Positions 43,270-53,227 of a DNA stretch of 64,000 nt are shown in pieces. The notes under the pieces were generated by a model. It searched no databases and was not told the DNA's origin. It saw only the letters and a program-made list of their open reading frames with translations. Origin of the DNA: Bacteroides clarus YIT 12056 (GTDB taxonomy: Bacteria > Bacteroidota > Bacteroidia > Bacteroidales > Bacteroidaceae); assembly GCF_900129655.1 (NCBI RefSeq), contig NZ_FQWK01000007.1:62001-126000 (forward strand), written 5' to 3'. Each line of letters opens with the position of its first letter. Positions within the stretch are counted from its first letter, which is position 1. The translations under genes were made by a program, and so were the position numbers.

Positions 43270-44568
43270 ATGGATATAACCGCTCTTTATCAGATATTTC
43301 TTAGCTGTACCGGCGTAACCACCGACAGCCGCAATTGTCCGGAAGGCTCACTGTTTATCGCTTTGAAAGGCGATACGTTCAACGGCAATGCCTTTGCCGC
43401 CAAAGCGCTGGAAACGGGAAGCGCCTATGCCGTCGTGGACGAAGCCGCCTATGCTCCTGCCGGAGACACACATTACATATTAGTGGACAATTGCCTTCGC
43501 ACCCTGCAACAGCTTGCCAATTATCACCGCCGCCAACTGGGCACGCGCATCATCGGCATTACAGGGACCAATGGTAAAACCACAACAAAAGAACTTATAT
43601 CCGCCGTATTGTCCCAAAAGTACAACATACTGTACACGCTGGGAAATCTGAATAACCCGATCGGCGTGCCGCTCACCCTTCTCCGCCTGAAAGCAGAGCA
43701 CGAACTCGGCGTAGTGGAAATGGGCGCCAGCCATCCCGGCGACATTAAGGAACTGGTGGAAATAGCCGAACCCGATTATGGAATTATCACCAATGTAGGA
43801 AAAGCGCATTTGGAAGGATTCGGCTCTTTCGAAGGTGTCATCCGGACTAAAGGCGAACTGTACGACTATCTGCGCCGGCAGGGTAACTCCACCATCTTTA
43901 TCCATCAGGACAATCCTTACCTCACCCAAATAGCATGGGGGCTGAATCCGGTAACTTACGGAGAGGAAGACAATCTCTATATCAACGGTCACGTCACCGG
44001 CAACTCCCCTTACCTTACTTTCGAATGGAAAGCCGGAAAAGCAGGAGAACGTCATGAAGTACAAACCCAACTGATTGGCGACTATAACTTCCCCAATGCA
44101 CTGGCAGCCATCACTATCGGACATTTCTTCGGAGTGGAAGCGGCAAAAATAGACAAGGCACTGCATGAATACGAACCTCGAAACAACCGCTCTCAACTGA
44201 AAAAGACCGCGGACAACACACTGATTATCGATGCCTACAATGCCAACCCTACAAGCATGCTGGCGGCCATCAGTAATTTCCACAACATGCAGGCAGGAGG
44301 CAAAATGCTGATACTGGGAGATATGCGTGAATTGGGAAAAGACAGTCCCGGGGAACATCAGAAGATAGTGGACTGTCTGGAAGAATACGGTTTTAAAGAC
44401 GTGGCGCTGGTAGGTGAACTATTCGCGGCGACCCGTCACACCTATCCCACCTATCCCGACGCTCCGGCTTTAATAGCCGAACTCCAAAAGAATAAACCTT
44501 GCGGAAAGACCATCCTGATAAAAGGTTCAAACGGTATAAAACTGAATACGGTAGTGGATTATCTTTAA
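43270..44568 (+). CDS. murF: UDP-MurNAc-tripeptide--D-alanyl-D-alanine ligase
   Basis: A 432-residue Mur ligase that adds D-Ala-D-Ala (made by Ddl) to the peptidoglycan precursor. It has a substrate-binding N-terminal domain, the P-loop GITGTNGKTTTKEL (about residues 97-110), NLNNPIGVPLTLL, the metal-site GVVEMGASHPGDIKEL and the C-terminal DAYNANPTSM. It is monocistronic here rather than in the dcw cluster. Its TAA stop overlaps the stop of the convergent VanZ-like gene, with no terminator between them. Confidence 0.97.
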   Translation: MDITALYQIFLSCTGVTTDSRNCPEGSLFIALKGDTFNGNAFAAKALETGSAYAVVDEAAYAPAGDTHYILVDNCLRTLQQLANYHRRQLGTRIIGITGTNGKTTTKELISAVLSQKYNILYTLGNLNNPIGVPLTLLRLKAEHELGVVEMGASHPGDIKELVEIAEPDYGIITNVGKAHLEGFGSFEGVIRTKGELYDYLRRQGNSTIFIHQDNPYLTQIAWGLNPVTYGEEDNLYINGHVTGNSPYLTFEWKAGKAGERHEVQTQLIGDYNFPNALAAITIGHFFGVEAAKIDKALHEYEPRNNRSQLKKTADNTLIIDAYNANPTSMLAAISNFHNMQAGGKMLILGDMRELGKDSPGEHQKIVDCLEEYGFKDVALVGELFAATRHTYPTYPDAPALIAELQKNKPCGKTILIKGSNGIKLNTVVDYL

Positions 44569-44957
44569 GACTGGCGCATCATCTTAGGTTTCAACACGAA
44601 ATAAGCTACCAATGACGCCAGCACAGCCCCCGTGGTATTGGCTGCAAAATCCAGCCAATCGCCGCCACGGTAGGTAGTGCAATACTCCTGCAAAAGTTCC
44701 ACCGCCCCGCTAAACAATACCGGGCAGACAAACGCTCCCAACCATGCGTGCCATATAGGAGTACGGTCTCTCCTATGCGCCCTCAAGAACTCCAACCATA
44801 ACATGCCCGACATACCGAAATACATACAAATATGTACCACCTTATCAAGATTAGGGATAGTGCCCAGCTCGGTAGCAGGCGGTTTGAAGAACGACAAATA
44901 GATTACAGCAAGTATTACTGTCAGCGATACCGGATATTTCTTAATATAATATAGCAT
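44565..44957 (-). CDS. VanZ-like membrane protein
   Basis: A 130-residue protein with about four membrane helices. It matches the VanZ-like pattern: PNLDKVVHICMYFGMSGMLWLEFL, then FSGAVELLQEYCTTYRGGDWLDFAANTTGAVLASLVAYFVL (the E-x(n)-R-x-x-D-x-x-D-x-x-x-N signature). VanZ gives mild teicoplanin resistance in enterococci; most homologues have no known role. Its last codon and stop share bases with the murF stop on the other strand. Confidence 0.85.
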   Translation of the reverse strand: MLYYIKKYPVSLTVILAVIYLSFFKPPATELGTIPNLDKVVHICMYFGMSGMLWLEFLRAHRRDRTPIWHAWLGAFVCPVLFSGAVELLQEYCTTYRGGDWLDFAANTTGAVLASLVAYFVLKPKMMRQS

Positions 44958-44983
44958 ATCTCAAATTATGAACAATCTGTGCG

Positions 44984-44991
44984 CAAAAGTA
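44984..44991 (-). promoter_or_regulatory. -7 box of VanZ-like gene
   Basis: The minus strand reads TACTTTTG (TAnnTTTG), 26 nt before the start. Confidence 0.55.
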
Positions 44992-45003
44992 TGGAACATT
45001 TTC

Positions 45004-45011
45004 TATATTTG
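45004..45011 (+). promoter_or_regulatory. -7 box of NSS transporter gene
   Basis: TATATTTG (TAnnTTTG), 49 nt before the start at 45061; divergent to the VanZ box. Confidence 0.6.
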
Positions 45012-45060
45012 CACGTTTTAAGAGGTATTAATAACGAATTGTAAGAAAAATCCACGTTTT

Positions 45061-46428
45061 ATGACAAGAAATGAAAGAGCTAACTTTGGAAGTAAACTGG
45101 GGGTGATACTTGCTTCAGCCGGTTCCGCAGTTGGTCTGGGTAATATATGGAGATTCCCTTTCGAAACAGGCAATCATGGCGGCGCAGCCTTCATTCTGAT
45201 TTACCTGGTATGCGTACTGATATTAGGTATTCCTATCATGATAGCCGAATTTCTTATCGGACGCCGTTCACGCGCCAATACTGCCGGAGCGTATCAAAAA
45301 CTGGCTCCGGGAACCCAATGGCGTTGGGTGGGACGAATGGGCGTATTAGCCGGATTCCTGATTTTGGGCTACTACTCGGTAGTAGCGGGCTGGACTTTGG
45401 AATTTATAGGAGAGGCCGCTACCAACAGTTTTGCCGGCAAGTCCGCCGCAGAATTCATCGCCTCCTTCAACGGCTTTGTCAGTAATCCGTGGCGCCCTGT
45501 TATCTGGCTGATAGTATTCCTGTTGGTCACCCACTTCATCATCATAAAGGGAGTGGAAAAAGGCATTGAGAAATCAGCCAAAATAATGATGCCCATGCTG
45601 TTCATCCTGCTGATAGTACTTGCCATTTGTTCCGTATCATTACCCGGTGCCAGTGAAGGTATCGAATTCCTGCTGAAACCAGACTTCAGCAAAGTGGACG
45701 GTAATGTATTTTTAGGCGCGATGGGACAAGCGTTCTTTTCACTCAGTCTTGGCATGGGATGTCTCTGTACATACGCTTCCTATTTCAGAAACGATACCAA
45801 CCTGCCTAAAACAGCGCTCAATGTAGCAGGTATAGACACGTTAGTAGCCATTCTCGCCGGGTTCATCATCTTTCCCGCTGCGTTTTCAGTCGGCATTCAG
45901 CCGGATGCAGGACCGAGTTTACTGTTCATCACATTGCCCAATGTATTTCAACAGGCATTCGGCAACATACCTTGGCTGGCAATTGTCTTGTCCATCATGT
46001 TCTATGTTTTACTGGCGCTTGCAGCATTGACTTCAACGATTTCCTTACACGAAGTGGTAACGGCATACCTGCATGAGGAATTCAAATTCACGCGTGGTAA
46101 AGCCGCAAGATTAGTTACAGCCGGTTGTATCATACTGGGAGTATTATGTTCGTTGTCATTAGGCGTAGGAAAGGATTACACGATTTTCGGCCTTAACCTC
46201 TTCGATTTGTTCGACTTCGTCACCGCCAAAATCATGTTGCCCTTAGGCGGTTTCTTTATCTCTCTCTTCACCGGCTGGTATCTGGATAAAAAGATTGTAT
46301 GGGAAGAAGTCAGCAATAACGGAACTTTAAATATACATATATACAGATTACTTATCTTCATTCTGAAATATATCGCTCCAATAGGAATCGGACTTATTTT
46401 CATCAACGAGTTGGGTTTCTTCAAATAA
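45061..46428 (+). CDS. Neurotransmitter:sodium symporter family transporter
   Basis: A 455-residue LeuT-type secondary transporter with about 11-12 helices. The family hallmark GVILASAGSAVGLGNIWRFPFETGNHGGAAF forms the sodium and substrate site in helix 1. The C-terminal part has VTAKIMLPLGGFFISLFTGWYLDKKIVWEE. It takes up an amino acid or related amine with Na+; the substrate cannot be read from sequence. The ComEA-like gene follows after 6 nt, so the two are an operon. Confidence 0.93.
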   Translation: MTRNERANFGSKLGVILASAGSAVGLGNIWRFPFETGNHGGAAFILIYLVCVLILGIPIMIAEFLIGRRSRANTAGAYQKLAPGTQWRWVGRMGVLAGFLILGYYSVVAGWTLEFIGEAATNSFAGKSAAEFIASFNGFVSNPWRPVIWLIVFLLVTHFIIIKGVEKGIEKSAKIMMPMLFILLIVLAICSVSLPGASEGIEFLLKPDFSKVDGNVFLGAMGQAFFSLSLGMGCLCTYASYFRNDTNLPKTALNVAGIDTLVAILAGFIIFPAAFSVGIQPDAGPSLLFITLPNVFQQAFGNIPWLAIVLSIMFYVLLALAALTSTISLHEVVTAYLHEEFKFTRGKAARLVTAGCIILGVLCSLSLGVGKDYTIFGLNLFDLFDFVTAKIMLPLGGFFISLFTGWYLDKKIVWEEVSNNGTLNIHIYRLLIFILKYIAPIGIGLIFINELGFFK

Positions 46429-46434
46429 ACAGTA

Positions 46435-47367
46435 ATGAAGAATCCGTTTAAAGACTTCTTATACTTCTCCCGGGGAGAAAGGCGAGGTATCCTTGTTCTC
46501 ATCATTGGGATAATCCTCATCTTTCTCTCCGGATATATTTATTCTTTCCGGCAAAACAACAGGCAGCTTTCTGAGGAAGAAGCCAGGATACAGGCTGCCG
46601 CCTTGAAAGAATACGACAACTTTATCAGCTCTGTGCGGGAACAAGAAAGAAACGAGAACAGCCGTTTCAAGAAATCGGAGAGATATAAAAAGAGAACAGT
46701 TGTATTGGCTCCTTTCGACCCTAACCGTACGGACTCCGTCACCTTCTGCCGCTTAGGCCTTCCCGCATGGATGGCAAAGAACATCTTACGCTATCGAAGC
46801 AAAGGGGGAAAGTTCCGCAATGCCGAAGACTTCAAAAAAGTATATGGGTTGACAGAAGAACAGTACCAAACGCTCTCTCCCTACATCTATTTTACGGCAG
46901 AAGACACTATAAGAAAGGCGACCTCTTTACTCACCCTTCGGCAGGCCGGGAAAGACAGTACTTATAAATATCCGGCAGGCACAATGCTCGACTTAAACCG
47001 CGCAGATACCGCCGAATTGAAAAAGATTCCCGGCATAGGCAGCGGTATAGCCCGGTTAATAGTAAACTACCGGCAACGTTTAGGCGGTTTTTACCAAATA
47101 GAGCAATTGCAGGAGATTCATTTGGATTATCGCCAACTGCAAGCATGGTTCACCGTTACGCCCTCTGAAATCCGGCGCATCAATCTGAACCGCGTCGGCA
47201 TAGAACGTCTTCGCCACCATCCCTATATAAATTTTTATCAGGCAAAAGCCCTTGTGGAATACCGCAAGAAGAAAGGAACGCTCCATAGCCTCAAGCCGTT
47301 TACCCTCTATGAAGAATTCACCGAAAGTGATTTGGAACGGCTGAACCCCTATGTCTGCTTTGAATAA
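46435..47367 (+). CDS. ComEA-like helix-hairpin-helix protein
   Basis: A 310-residue protein. One membrane helix lies at residues 17-38 (RRGILVLIIGIILIFLSGYIYSF), followed by a charged stretch and three HhH units: LPAWMAKNILRYRSKGGKFRNAEDFKKVYGL, LKKIPGIGSGIARLIVNYRQRLGGF and RLRHHPYINFYQAKALVEYRKKKGTL. ComEA proteins bind DNA at the cell surface during uptake. A competence role here is possible but unproven. It is longer than classic ComEA because the HhH unit is repeated. Confidence 0.85.
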   Translation: MKNPFKDFLYFSRGERRGILVLIIGIILIFLSGYIYSFRQNNRQLSEEEARIQAAALKEYDNFISSVREQERNENSRFKKSERYKKRTVVLAPFDPNRTDSVTFCRLGLPAWMAKNILRYRSKGGKFRNAEDFKKVYGLTEEQYQTLSPYIYFTAEDTIRKATSLLTLRQAGKDSTYKYPAGTMLDLNRADTAELKKIPGIGSGIARLIVNYRQRLGGFYQIEQLQEIHLDYRQLQAWFTVTPSEIRRINLNRVGIERLRHHPYINFYQAKALVEYRKKKGTLHSLKPFTLYEEFTESDLERLNPYVCFE

Positions 47368-47382
47368 GAAAAGAACAGACAG

Positions 47383-48039
47383 CTATTCTTTGCAAACTTC
47401 ACCGTCTTTCAGATGAATGGTGCGGTCGGTAATTTGCGCCAGCCCCTCATCGTGCGTCACAATCACAAACGTCTGCCCTAAACGGTTGCGCAAATCAAAG
47501 AACAACTGATGCAGTTCCTCTTTGTTATGGGTGTCCAGACTTCCGGACGGTTCATCCGCCAACACCACCGCAGGATGATTGATGAGCGCACGTGCGACAG
47601 CAACCCTTTGTTTCTCGCCACCGGACAGCTCATTGGGTTTATGTGAGGCGCGTTCCGTCAGTCCCATGAAATCCAATATTTCGGTAGCCGCCGCTCTCGC
47701 TTCCTGCTGCCCCACTCCGGCAATGAAGGCAGGTATCATCACATTCTCCAAAGCCGTGAATTCCGGCAGTAATTGGTGAAACTGAAAGACAAAGCCTATA
47801 TGCCTGTTACGGAAAGCGGAGAGTTCTTTTTCATTCAAACGGTTCACCAATGTACCATCAATCATTACCGAACCGCTGTCGGGCATATCCAGCGTCCCCA
47901 TAATCTGCAATAAGGTAGTCTTTCCCGCACCGCTGGGACCGACAATACTGACAACTTCCTCTTTTTTTATCTCCAGGTCGATGCCACGCAAAACCTGCAA
48001 ATTACCGAAACTCTTCGTGATTCCTTCTAATCGTATCAT
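47383..48039 (-). CDS. lolD: LolD-type ABC transporter ATPase
   Basis: A 218-residue ATPase with a complete motif set: Walker [10 protein letters not shown], signature [15 protein letters not shown], Walker [13 protein letters not shown] and the switch His in VTHDEGL. It belongs to the LolD/MacB group, which releases lipoproteins from the inner membrane or drives MacB-like export. No permease gene is adjacent, so the partner lies elsewhere. It follows tcdA after 14 nt. Confidence 0.85.
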   Translation of the reverse strand: MIRLEGITKSFGNLQVLRGIDLEIKKEEVVSIVGPSGAGKTTLLQIMGTLDMPDSGSVMIDGTLVNRLNEKELSAFRNRHIGFVFQFHQLLPEFTALENVMIPAFIAGVGQQEARAAATEILDFMGLTERASHKPNELSGGEKQRVAVARALINHPAVVLADEPSGSLDTHNKEELHQLFFDLRNRLGQTFVIVTHDEGLAQITDRTIHLKDGEVCKE

Positions 48040-48053
48040 CGTTTTAGTTACTG

Positions 48054-48767
48054 TTACAATCTTTTAATGACATACTCCGCCAGATAGCAGCCAAATACAG
48101 CCGGCATATAGCTTACAGTTCCGCAAGTGGACTTTTTATTCTGTTCATCTTCCGTCAACAGCACCGCCTTCGGGTCGGCTTGCTCGGTACTGAATACAAC
48201 CGGGAGCTTCCGCTTAATCCCCAGTTTCTGCAAGCGTTTTCTTACCGCCTTGCTCAGTCCGCAATGATAGGTGTCCCATATATCGGCAAACCGTATTTGA
48301 GTAATATCACTCTTGGCCCCCGCCCCCATACTCGACACAATCTTGATATGCCGCTTCAGCGTTTCCGCTATCAAATAGCACTTGGGAGCAAGCGTATCGA
48401 TAGCATCCACCACAAAGTCATACCGGGCAGCATCAAGCAGTCCGGGTATATTATCGTCTTTCAGAAATACAGGCAATACCGTCAGCTGTATATCCGGATT
48501 GATATCTTTGAAGCGTTCCGCCAAAACCTCCGCTTTCTCCCTACCCATAGTAGAGTGTAAAGCAGGCAGCTGACGATTTATATTGGTAGGCTGCACCGTG
48601 TCCGCGTCCACAATCGTCATTCGCCCCACACCGGCACGGCATATCATTTCAGCCGCATAAGCGCCTACTCCGCCAAGACCGACAACCAGCACATGCGCCT
48701 GTTGCAGCCGTTCCATTTTCTCCTCTCCCAGCAAAAGCCGGGTTCTCTGTTTCCAATCCTCCATCAT
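48054..48767 (-). CDS. tcdA: tRNA threonylcarbamoyladenosine dehydratase
   Basis: About 237 residues from ATG 48767 (ATG 48764 and a TTG at 48773 are also in frame). It is a ThiF/E1-like fold: [23 protein letters not shown] (nucleotide loop), [28 protein letters not shown] and the C-terminal [17 protein letters not shown]. It cyclises t6A37 of tRNAs to ct6A using ATP. The pattern is that of TcdA/CsdL rather than ThiF or MoeB. It follows the antiporter gene after 34 nt. Confidence 0.93.
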   Translation of the reverse strand: MMEDWKQRTRLLLGEEKMERLQQAHVLVVGLGGVGAYAAEMICRAGVGRMTIVDADTVQPTNINRQLPALHSTMGREKAEVLAERFKDINPDIQLTVLPVFLKDDNIPGLLDAARYDFVVDAIDTLAPKCYLIAETLKRHIKIVSSMGAGAKSDITQIRFADIWDTYHCGLSKAVRKRLQKLGIKRKLPVVFSTEQADPKAVLLTEDEQNKKSTCGTVSYMPAVFGCYLAEYVIKRL

Positions 48768-48801
48768 CGCCAACCGCCAATCATTAACCCCTTATCACTT
48801 A

Positions 48802-50925
48802 CTAATCTTCCTTAAACCATTTATAAACCCACTTTCCTACCTTCTCATAATGCTGCGCCTCATTGCGCGGATTAGAGAAAGAAACGGCATCCTGAGGTTC
48901 ACCCAACTGATCGGGATAAAGCACAATCAAACTGTTATTGGAGAAATATTTGCCCAACTGCGCCGGAAGTTTCTCGAAAGAACTGTCGTAGGAGATAGAA
49001 CCCCTACGCGCGCTTATCACTACCAGCAAATGGTCGTAATTCACTTGTCCGGTCAATATCAGCAAGTCCCCCCAATCATCCAGGCGGGAGAAGTCCGTCA
49101 AGGTCTGTCCGTACTTTTTCTTCACCAATGCCTGCAACCGCACGGTCGTTTCCTCATTTGCAAAGAAATGTACCCGGCAACCCAGCGTGCCGCCCATCCG
49201 GCAAAAATGCTCCACCCACTTTTGGAATCCGGCTTCGTACTCCGCTTTAGGCGGAACCGCTATGATAATTCGCCGTATCGTATTAATCGGAATCAGGAAC
49301 TTAGCAATCATAACCTCACGGTGCAGACCTTTCAGCAAGTTCTCGGCAAGCATACCGAAGAAAGAGTCCACAATATTGACCTTGCGGTGCAGACCGATAA
49401 TCACGTCGGTCACCTCATATTCTTTCGCCGTATGGATAATACCCGCAGCAATATTCAAGTCATACCGGGTAATCTGGCGCAACGGCACATCGGCGGAGGC
49501 CGTAATCATGGCCGCCTTCTCCAAATACCTCTTGCCGCGAAGCTCCAAGCCCTCGGAAGTATTGTTGTCATTGATTACGTTCAATGCCAACAGATTATCT
49601 TTCTGTTTGGTATCACGTATCAGCAAGGAGAGGTTCATCAGATATTCAATCGTATCCGGATTCGCCACCGGAATAAGAATCCTTTCCGCCTCAACCGTAC
49701 GTTCTTCCTCCAGATGCGCCTCGCACATGGCAATCTTACGCGCGGCCCTTTCCGTAATAAAGGAACTCACCACACACGTAACGAGAATCAGCAATACCGT
49801 ACCGTTCAGCACATCCTCATTCAGCAAGCGCTCACCGTTCGGCAAGATGATATTATACCCCACCAATACCGCCGCCAGCGTAGCCGCAGCCTGTGCATTA
49901 CTCAAACCGAACATCAACTCACGCTCTATGGGAGCCATTTTATAGATTTTCTGCGTCAGCCAGGAAGCGATCCACTTGCCCACCAGCGCCACAATAATCA
50001 TAACTGCAGCCACCTTCAAGGCGTCTCCCTGCCCGAAGATGACATGAATATCAATCAGCATACCCACTCCTATCAGGAAATAAGGGATAAACAGAGCGTT
50101 ACCCACAAACTCCAGATGATTCATCAACGGTGACACATGCGGTATGAGACGGTTCAGCACCAATCCTGCCAAGAACGCTCCCAAGATGCCTTCCATACCC
50201 ACGAACTCCATCAGGCCCGCTCCCAGAAAGACCATGGCAAGCACGAAAATAAATTGCATCACATTATCGTCGTAGCGGCGGAAAAACCAACGTCCGATAC
50301 GCGGGAACGAATACATAATCAAAGCTCCGAGAAAGACAACCTTAATCACCAGCCACAGCCAGAACAGACCACCGGACTCCCCCTTGAACAGACCGCCCAC
50401 CACAGCCAGTACCAACAATGTAAGCGTATCCGTCACCGCCGTACCTCCCACAGCAATGCTTACACTGCGATGGCGGGACACGCCGTAACGAATTACAATC
50501 GGATACGCCACCAGCGTGTGCGAAGCATACATACTCGCCAACAATATGGACGTCACGAGGCTGTACTTCAGCAACATCATATTGGTGACCAAGCCAATAC
50601 CTATCGGAATGACAAAAGCCAGCAATCCCAGCATTACAGCCTTTCCGCGGTTCTTCTTGAAGTCGCCCATATTCATTTCCAGACCCGCCAGAAACATGAT
50701 ATAATAAAGCCCGACCTTGCCGAACAACTCAAAACTGCTGTCGCGCACCAAGATATTAAAACCATGTTCTCCAATCACCAAACCGGCCAGAATCATGCCG
50801 ATAATGTGCGGTATACGCAGTTTATTCAGCAATATGGGCGCAAACAATATAATAAGGAGTACAAGGAGGAATATCCATGTAGGGTCTGTTATAGGAAGTG
50901 TTAAACTGAGATTGAACCAGTCCAT
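48802..50925 (-). CDS. CPA2 cation:proton antiporter with C-terminal USP-like domain
   Basis: A 707-residue protein. The N-terminal 400 residues hold about 12-13 helices of a Na+/H+ exchanger domain (IPHIIGMILAGLVIGEHGFNIL; FLAGLEMNMGDFKKN; GAFLAGLVLNRLIP). Residues 420-700 form two soluble alpha/beta segments like universal stress proteins (RILIPVANPDTIEYLMNLSLLIRD; VTDVIIGLHRKVNIVDSFFG), probably a nucleotide-sensing regulatory part. It exchanges Na+ or K+ for H+. Given a c-di-AMP synthase in the window, cyclic-nucleotide control is imaginable but not shown. Confidence 0.9.
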   Translation of the reverse strand: MDWFNLSLTLPITDPTWIFLLVLLIILFAPILLNKLRIPHIIGMILAGLVIGEHGFNILVRDSSFELFGKVGLYYIMFLAGLEMNMGDFKKNRGKAVMLGLLAFVIPIGIGLVTNMMLLKYSLVTSILLASMYASHTLVAYPIVIRYGVSRHRSVSIAVGGTAVTDTLTLLVLAVVGGLFKGESGGLFWLWLVIKVVFLGALIMYSFPRIGRWFFRRYDDNVMQFIFVLAMVFLGAGLMEFVGMEGILGAFLAGLVLNRLIPHVSPLMNHLEFVGNALFIPYFLIGVGMLIDIHVIFGQGDALKVAAVMIIVALVGKWIASWLTQKIYKMAPIERELMFGLSNAQAAATLAAVLVGYNIILPNGERLLNEDVLNGTVLLILVTCVVSSFITERAARKIAMCEAHLEEERTVEAERILIPVANPDTIEYLMNLSLLIRDTKQKDNLLALNVINDNNTSEGLELRGKRYLEKAAMITASADVPLRQITRYDLNIAAGIIHTAKEYEVTDVIIGLHRKVNIVDSFFGMLAENLLKGLHREVMIAKFLIPINTIRRIIIAVPPKAEYEAGFQKWVEHFCRMGGTLGCRVHFFANEETTVRLQALVKKKYGQTLTDFSRLDDWGDLLILTGQVNYDHLLVVISARRGSISYDSSFEKLPAQLGKYFSNNSLIVLYPDQLGEPQDAVSFSNPRNEAQHYEKVGKWVYKWFKED

Positions 50926-51003
50926 ACGCAGCGAGTTTTAGGTTTTAACTGCAAAATAACGAAAAAGTTTTCACTTTATGCGGTGCCATACAGCAATTTG
51001 TTA

Positions 51004-51011
51004 TAAATTTG
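51004..51011 (+). promoter_or_regulatory. -7 box of asd
   Basis: TAAATTTG (TAnnTTTG), 67 nt before asd. Confidence 0.55.
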
Positions 51012-51078
51012 CAACCAATTCTATCATTTATAGATAGATTGGAACTATTTTATAAACTATATTAAAAACAAAAGAAAA

Positions 51079-52086
51079 ATGAAAGTAGCTATTGTTGGAG
51101 CAAGCGGAGCCGTGGGACAAGAGTTCCTGCGAGTGCTCGATGAAAGGAATTTCCCGTTGGACGAGTTAGTGTTGTTCGGTTCTAAACGCAGTGCCGGCAC
51201 TAAATACACCTTCCGCGGTAAACAGATCGAGGTTAAACTCTTGCAACACAACGATGACTTTAAAGGGGTTGATATCGCTTTCACTTCCGCAGGCGCAGGC
51301 ACCTCTAAAGAGTTCGCCGAAACCATTACCAAGTACGGAGCCGTGATGATCGACAATTCCAGCGCTTTCCGTATGGACGCCGATGTGCCTTTGGTTGTAC
51401 CCGAGGTAAATGCCGCTGACGCCAAAGACCGTCCGCGCGGTGTTATCGCCAACCCTAACTGTACTACTATCCAAATGGTAGTGGCGCTGAAAGCCATCGA
51501 ACAGCTTTCTCATATAAAGACAGTACACGTATCTACGTATCAGGCTGCCAGCGGTGCAGGCGCCGCCGCCATGGATGAGTTGTACGAGCAATATCGCCAA
51601 GTATTGGCCGGTGAACCTGTCACGGTCGAGAAATTTGCCTATCAGTTGGCCTTCAACCTGATTCCCCAGATTGATGTGTTCACCGAAAACGGATACACCA
51701 AAGAGGAAATGAAGATGTACAATGAAACGCGTAAGATTATGCATTCCGACATCAAAGTCAGCGCAACCTGCGTTCGTGTACCCGCTCTCCGCTCCCACTC
51801 GGAAAGCATCTGGGTGGAAACAGAACGCCCTATCTCCATCGAGGAAGCGCGCGAAGCGTTTGCCAAGGGCGACGGACTGGTATTAATGGACAACCCGGCA
51901 GAAAAAGAATACCCGATGCCGTTGTTCCTCGCTGGAAAAGACCCTGTATACGTAGGCCGTATCCGTAAGGACCTCAGCAACGAGAACGGACTGACCTTCT
52001 GGATTGTAGGAGACCAAATCAAGAAAGGCGCCGCATTGAACGCCGTTCAGATTGCAGAATATCTGGTTAAAGAAAACGCTCTTTAA
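51079..52086 (+). CDS. asd: Aspartate-semialdehyde dehydrogenase
   Basis: A 335-residue NADP enzyme of the lysine/threonine/methionine branch that reduces aspartyl phosphate to the semialdehyde; it also feeds diaminopimelate for the cell wall. Features are [15 protein letters not shown] (NADP loop), the catalytic Cys128 in [26 protein letters not shown] and the substrate-side [15 protein letters not shown]. Length is standard. It is monocistronic with a strong terminator. Confidence 0.98.
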   Translation: MKVAIVGASGAVGQEFLRVLDERNFPLDELVLFGSKRSAGTKYTFRGKQIEVKLLQHNDDFKGVDIAFTSAGAGTSKEFAETITKYGAVMIDNSSAFRMDADVPLVVPEVNAADAKDRPRGVIANPNCTTIQMVVALKAIEQLSHIKTVHVSTYQAASGAGAAAMDELYEQYRQVLAGEPVTVEKFAYQLAFNLIPQIDVFTENGYTKEEMKMYNETRKIMHSDIKVSATCVRVPALRSHSESIWVETERPISIEEAREAFAKGDGLVLMDNPAEKEYPMPLFLAGKDPVYVGRIRKDLSNENGLTFWIVGDQIKKGAALNAVQIAEYLVKENAL

Positions 52087-52100
52087 AAAAGCAACTTATA

Positions 52101-52138
52101 TCAATAAAAAGACGGGGTTTTCCCCGTCTTTTTATTGA
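52101..52138. terminator. Bidirectional terminator overlapping a stop codon
   Basis: A 17-bp stem with arms 52101-52117 and 52122-52138, core GACGGGG/CCCCGTC and a TTTT loop, with A and T runs on both sides. It ends asd (+) and the hydrolase gene (-), whose stop codon (52132-52134) is inside the stem. Confidence 0.95.
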
Positions 52139-53157
52139 TAACCATCGTAAACTTTCTTACCCATAAACACATATCCCGTTCCCTCATACTTTGTTCCTGA
52201 AAGCTCGGAATGAATATAACCGTTCCTTTCCACGAGTATCGTATGATAGATAGCCCGTTCCGGATTCTTTCTGGAATAAAACAGAATGCGCCGATTATCC
52301 GCTGTGTAAGAAATAATACTGTCAGTCTCCGTTTTCTCCCATTTCAGCCTTTTCAGCTTCCGCCTCAAGTAGCGTTGCATCAAATAGGTACGATGCCACG
52401 TCCCTCCCTTTTTGGAGACGAAAGGTTTACCGTCCAGCAAAGCGTTGGCATCATCATAGCAAGCAACGAAAAGATGGTTATCCGGAGAAGCCGCCAGCCA
52501 TTGTTTCAGCTTATTGCCATACCGTTTATCATCCCAATTGTAATTGCTATCGATAAAGGAAATCCTTTTCACATACCCGGGTATTTCAGTATTGGCATCC
52601 ATAAAGCCGAATATGAAGTTTCCACCGCCGCTATGACTGTTCAGCTCTATATGCGGATTGTATTCTGAAAAGAGAGCGAGGAGATATTCTACCGTTTCCT
52701 TGATTTTGTAATCACGCATCGGCCCGGCCTTTCTCCAGCGTCCCCAACTTTTGGAATCGGCTTCCAAATAGACGGTTACCCAGTTACAATCACGGGCCGT
52801 AGCCCTAAGATAGCGTGTTTGGGCCCCGATATTCTGTATATGGAAGTGCCAGTCATCTCCCTCTTCCGGCGCTTTGCCTATCGTCCATGCCGTACTGTTA
52901 CCATTAGGCAAGGCATATAGTACGAGTTTGGTCGGTTTATTCCCGTCAAATAAAGATTCCGAAGGCGCATTGATATGGATATTGATTCCCGGAGCATAAA
53001 CAAAAACCTTTTCCTGCTCTCCGGAAATAGGATTTACGGCAAATCCTGGTAACCGGTTACCAGGCTCCGCCTTTGCTTGCGACAACGTACCCTGCCCGTT
53101 CACTTGGATACAAAACAGGAAACATCCGATAAAAACTAAAGAAAACAAACGCTTCAT
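52132..53157 (-). CDS. Secreted alpha/beta-hydrolase-like protein
   Basis: A 341-residue exported protein; the signal peptide is about residues 1-21 (CIQVNGQ). The mid region has IELNSHSGGGNFIFGFM, an S-H-S-G-G nucleophile elbow where the first Gly of GxSxG is Ser. KLVLYALPNGNST early on and FVACYDDAN later fit an alpha/beta-hydrolase fold. It lies downstream of a SusC/SusD pair, so an esterase acting on the imported substrate is plausible. A terminator at 53176-53209 separates it from susD. I cannot name the family. Confidence 0.65.
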   Translation of the reverse strand: MKRLFSLVFIGCFLFCIQVNGQGTLSQAKAEPGNRLPGFAVNPISGEQEKVFVYAPGINIHINAPSESLFDGNKPTKLVLYALPNGNSTAWTIGKAPEEGDDWHFHIQNIGAQTRYLRATARDCNWVTVYLEADSKSWGRWRKAGPMRDYKIKETVEYLLALFSEYNPHIELNSHSGGGNFIFGFMDANTEIPGYVKRISFIDSNYNWDDKRYGNKLKQWLAASPDNHLFVACYDDANALLDGKPFVSKKGGTWHRTYLMQRYLRRKLKRLKWEKTETDSIISYTADNRRILFYSRKNPERAIYHTILVERNGYIHSELSGTKYEGTGYVFMGKKVYDGYQ

Positions 53158-53175
53158 ATCATGTATATAAGAAAA

Positions 53176-53209
53176 ATGCGTAGCCGGCTTGTCATATCCG
53201 GCTACGCAT
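53176..53209 (-). terminator. Terminator between susD-like and hydrolase genes
   Basis: Perfect 12-bp stem ATGCGTAGCCGG/CCGGCTACGCAT (53176-53187 with 53198-53209), followed on the minus strand by TTTTTC. It lies 18 nt after the susD stop. Confidence 0.88.
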
Positions 53210-53227
53210 CAAATGATTCAATCTTAA

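Noticed and set aside
48850..50133. 427-codon plus-strand open frame opposite the antiporter gene
   Set aside because: Composition (many His, Arg and Gln) and lack of domains mark it as a shadow of the antiporter coding strand.
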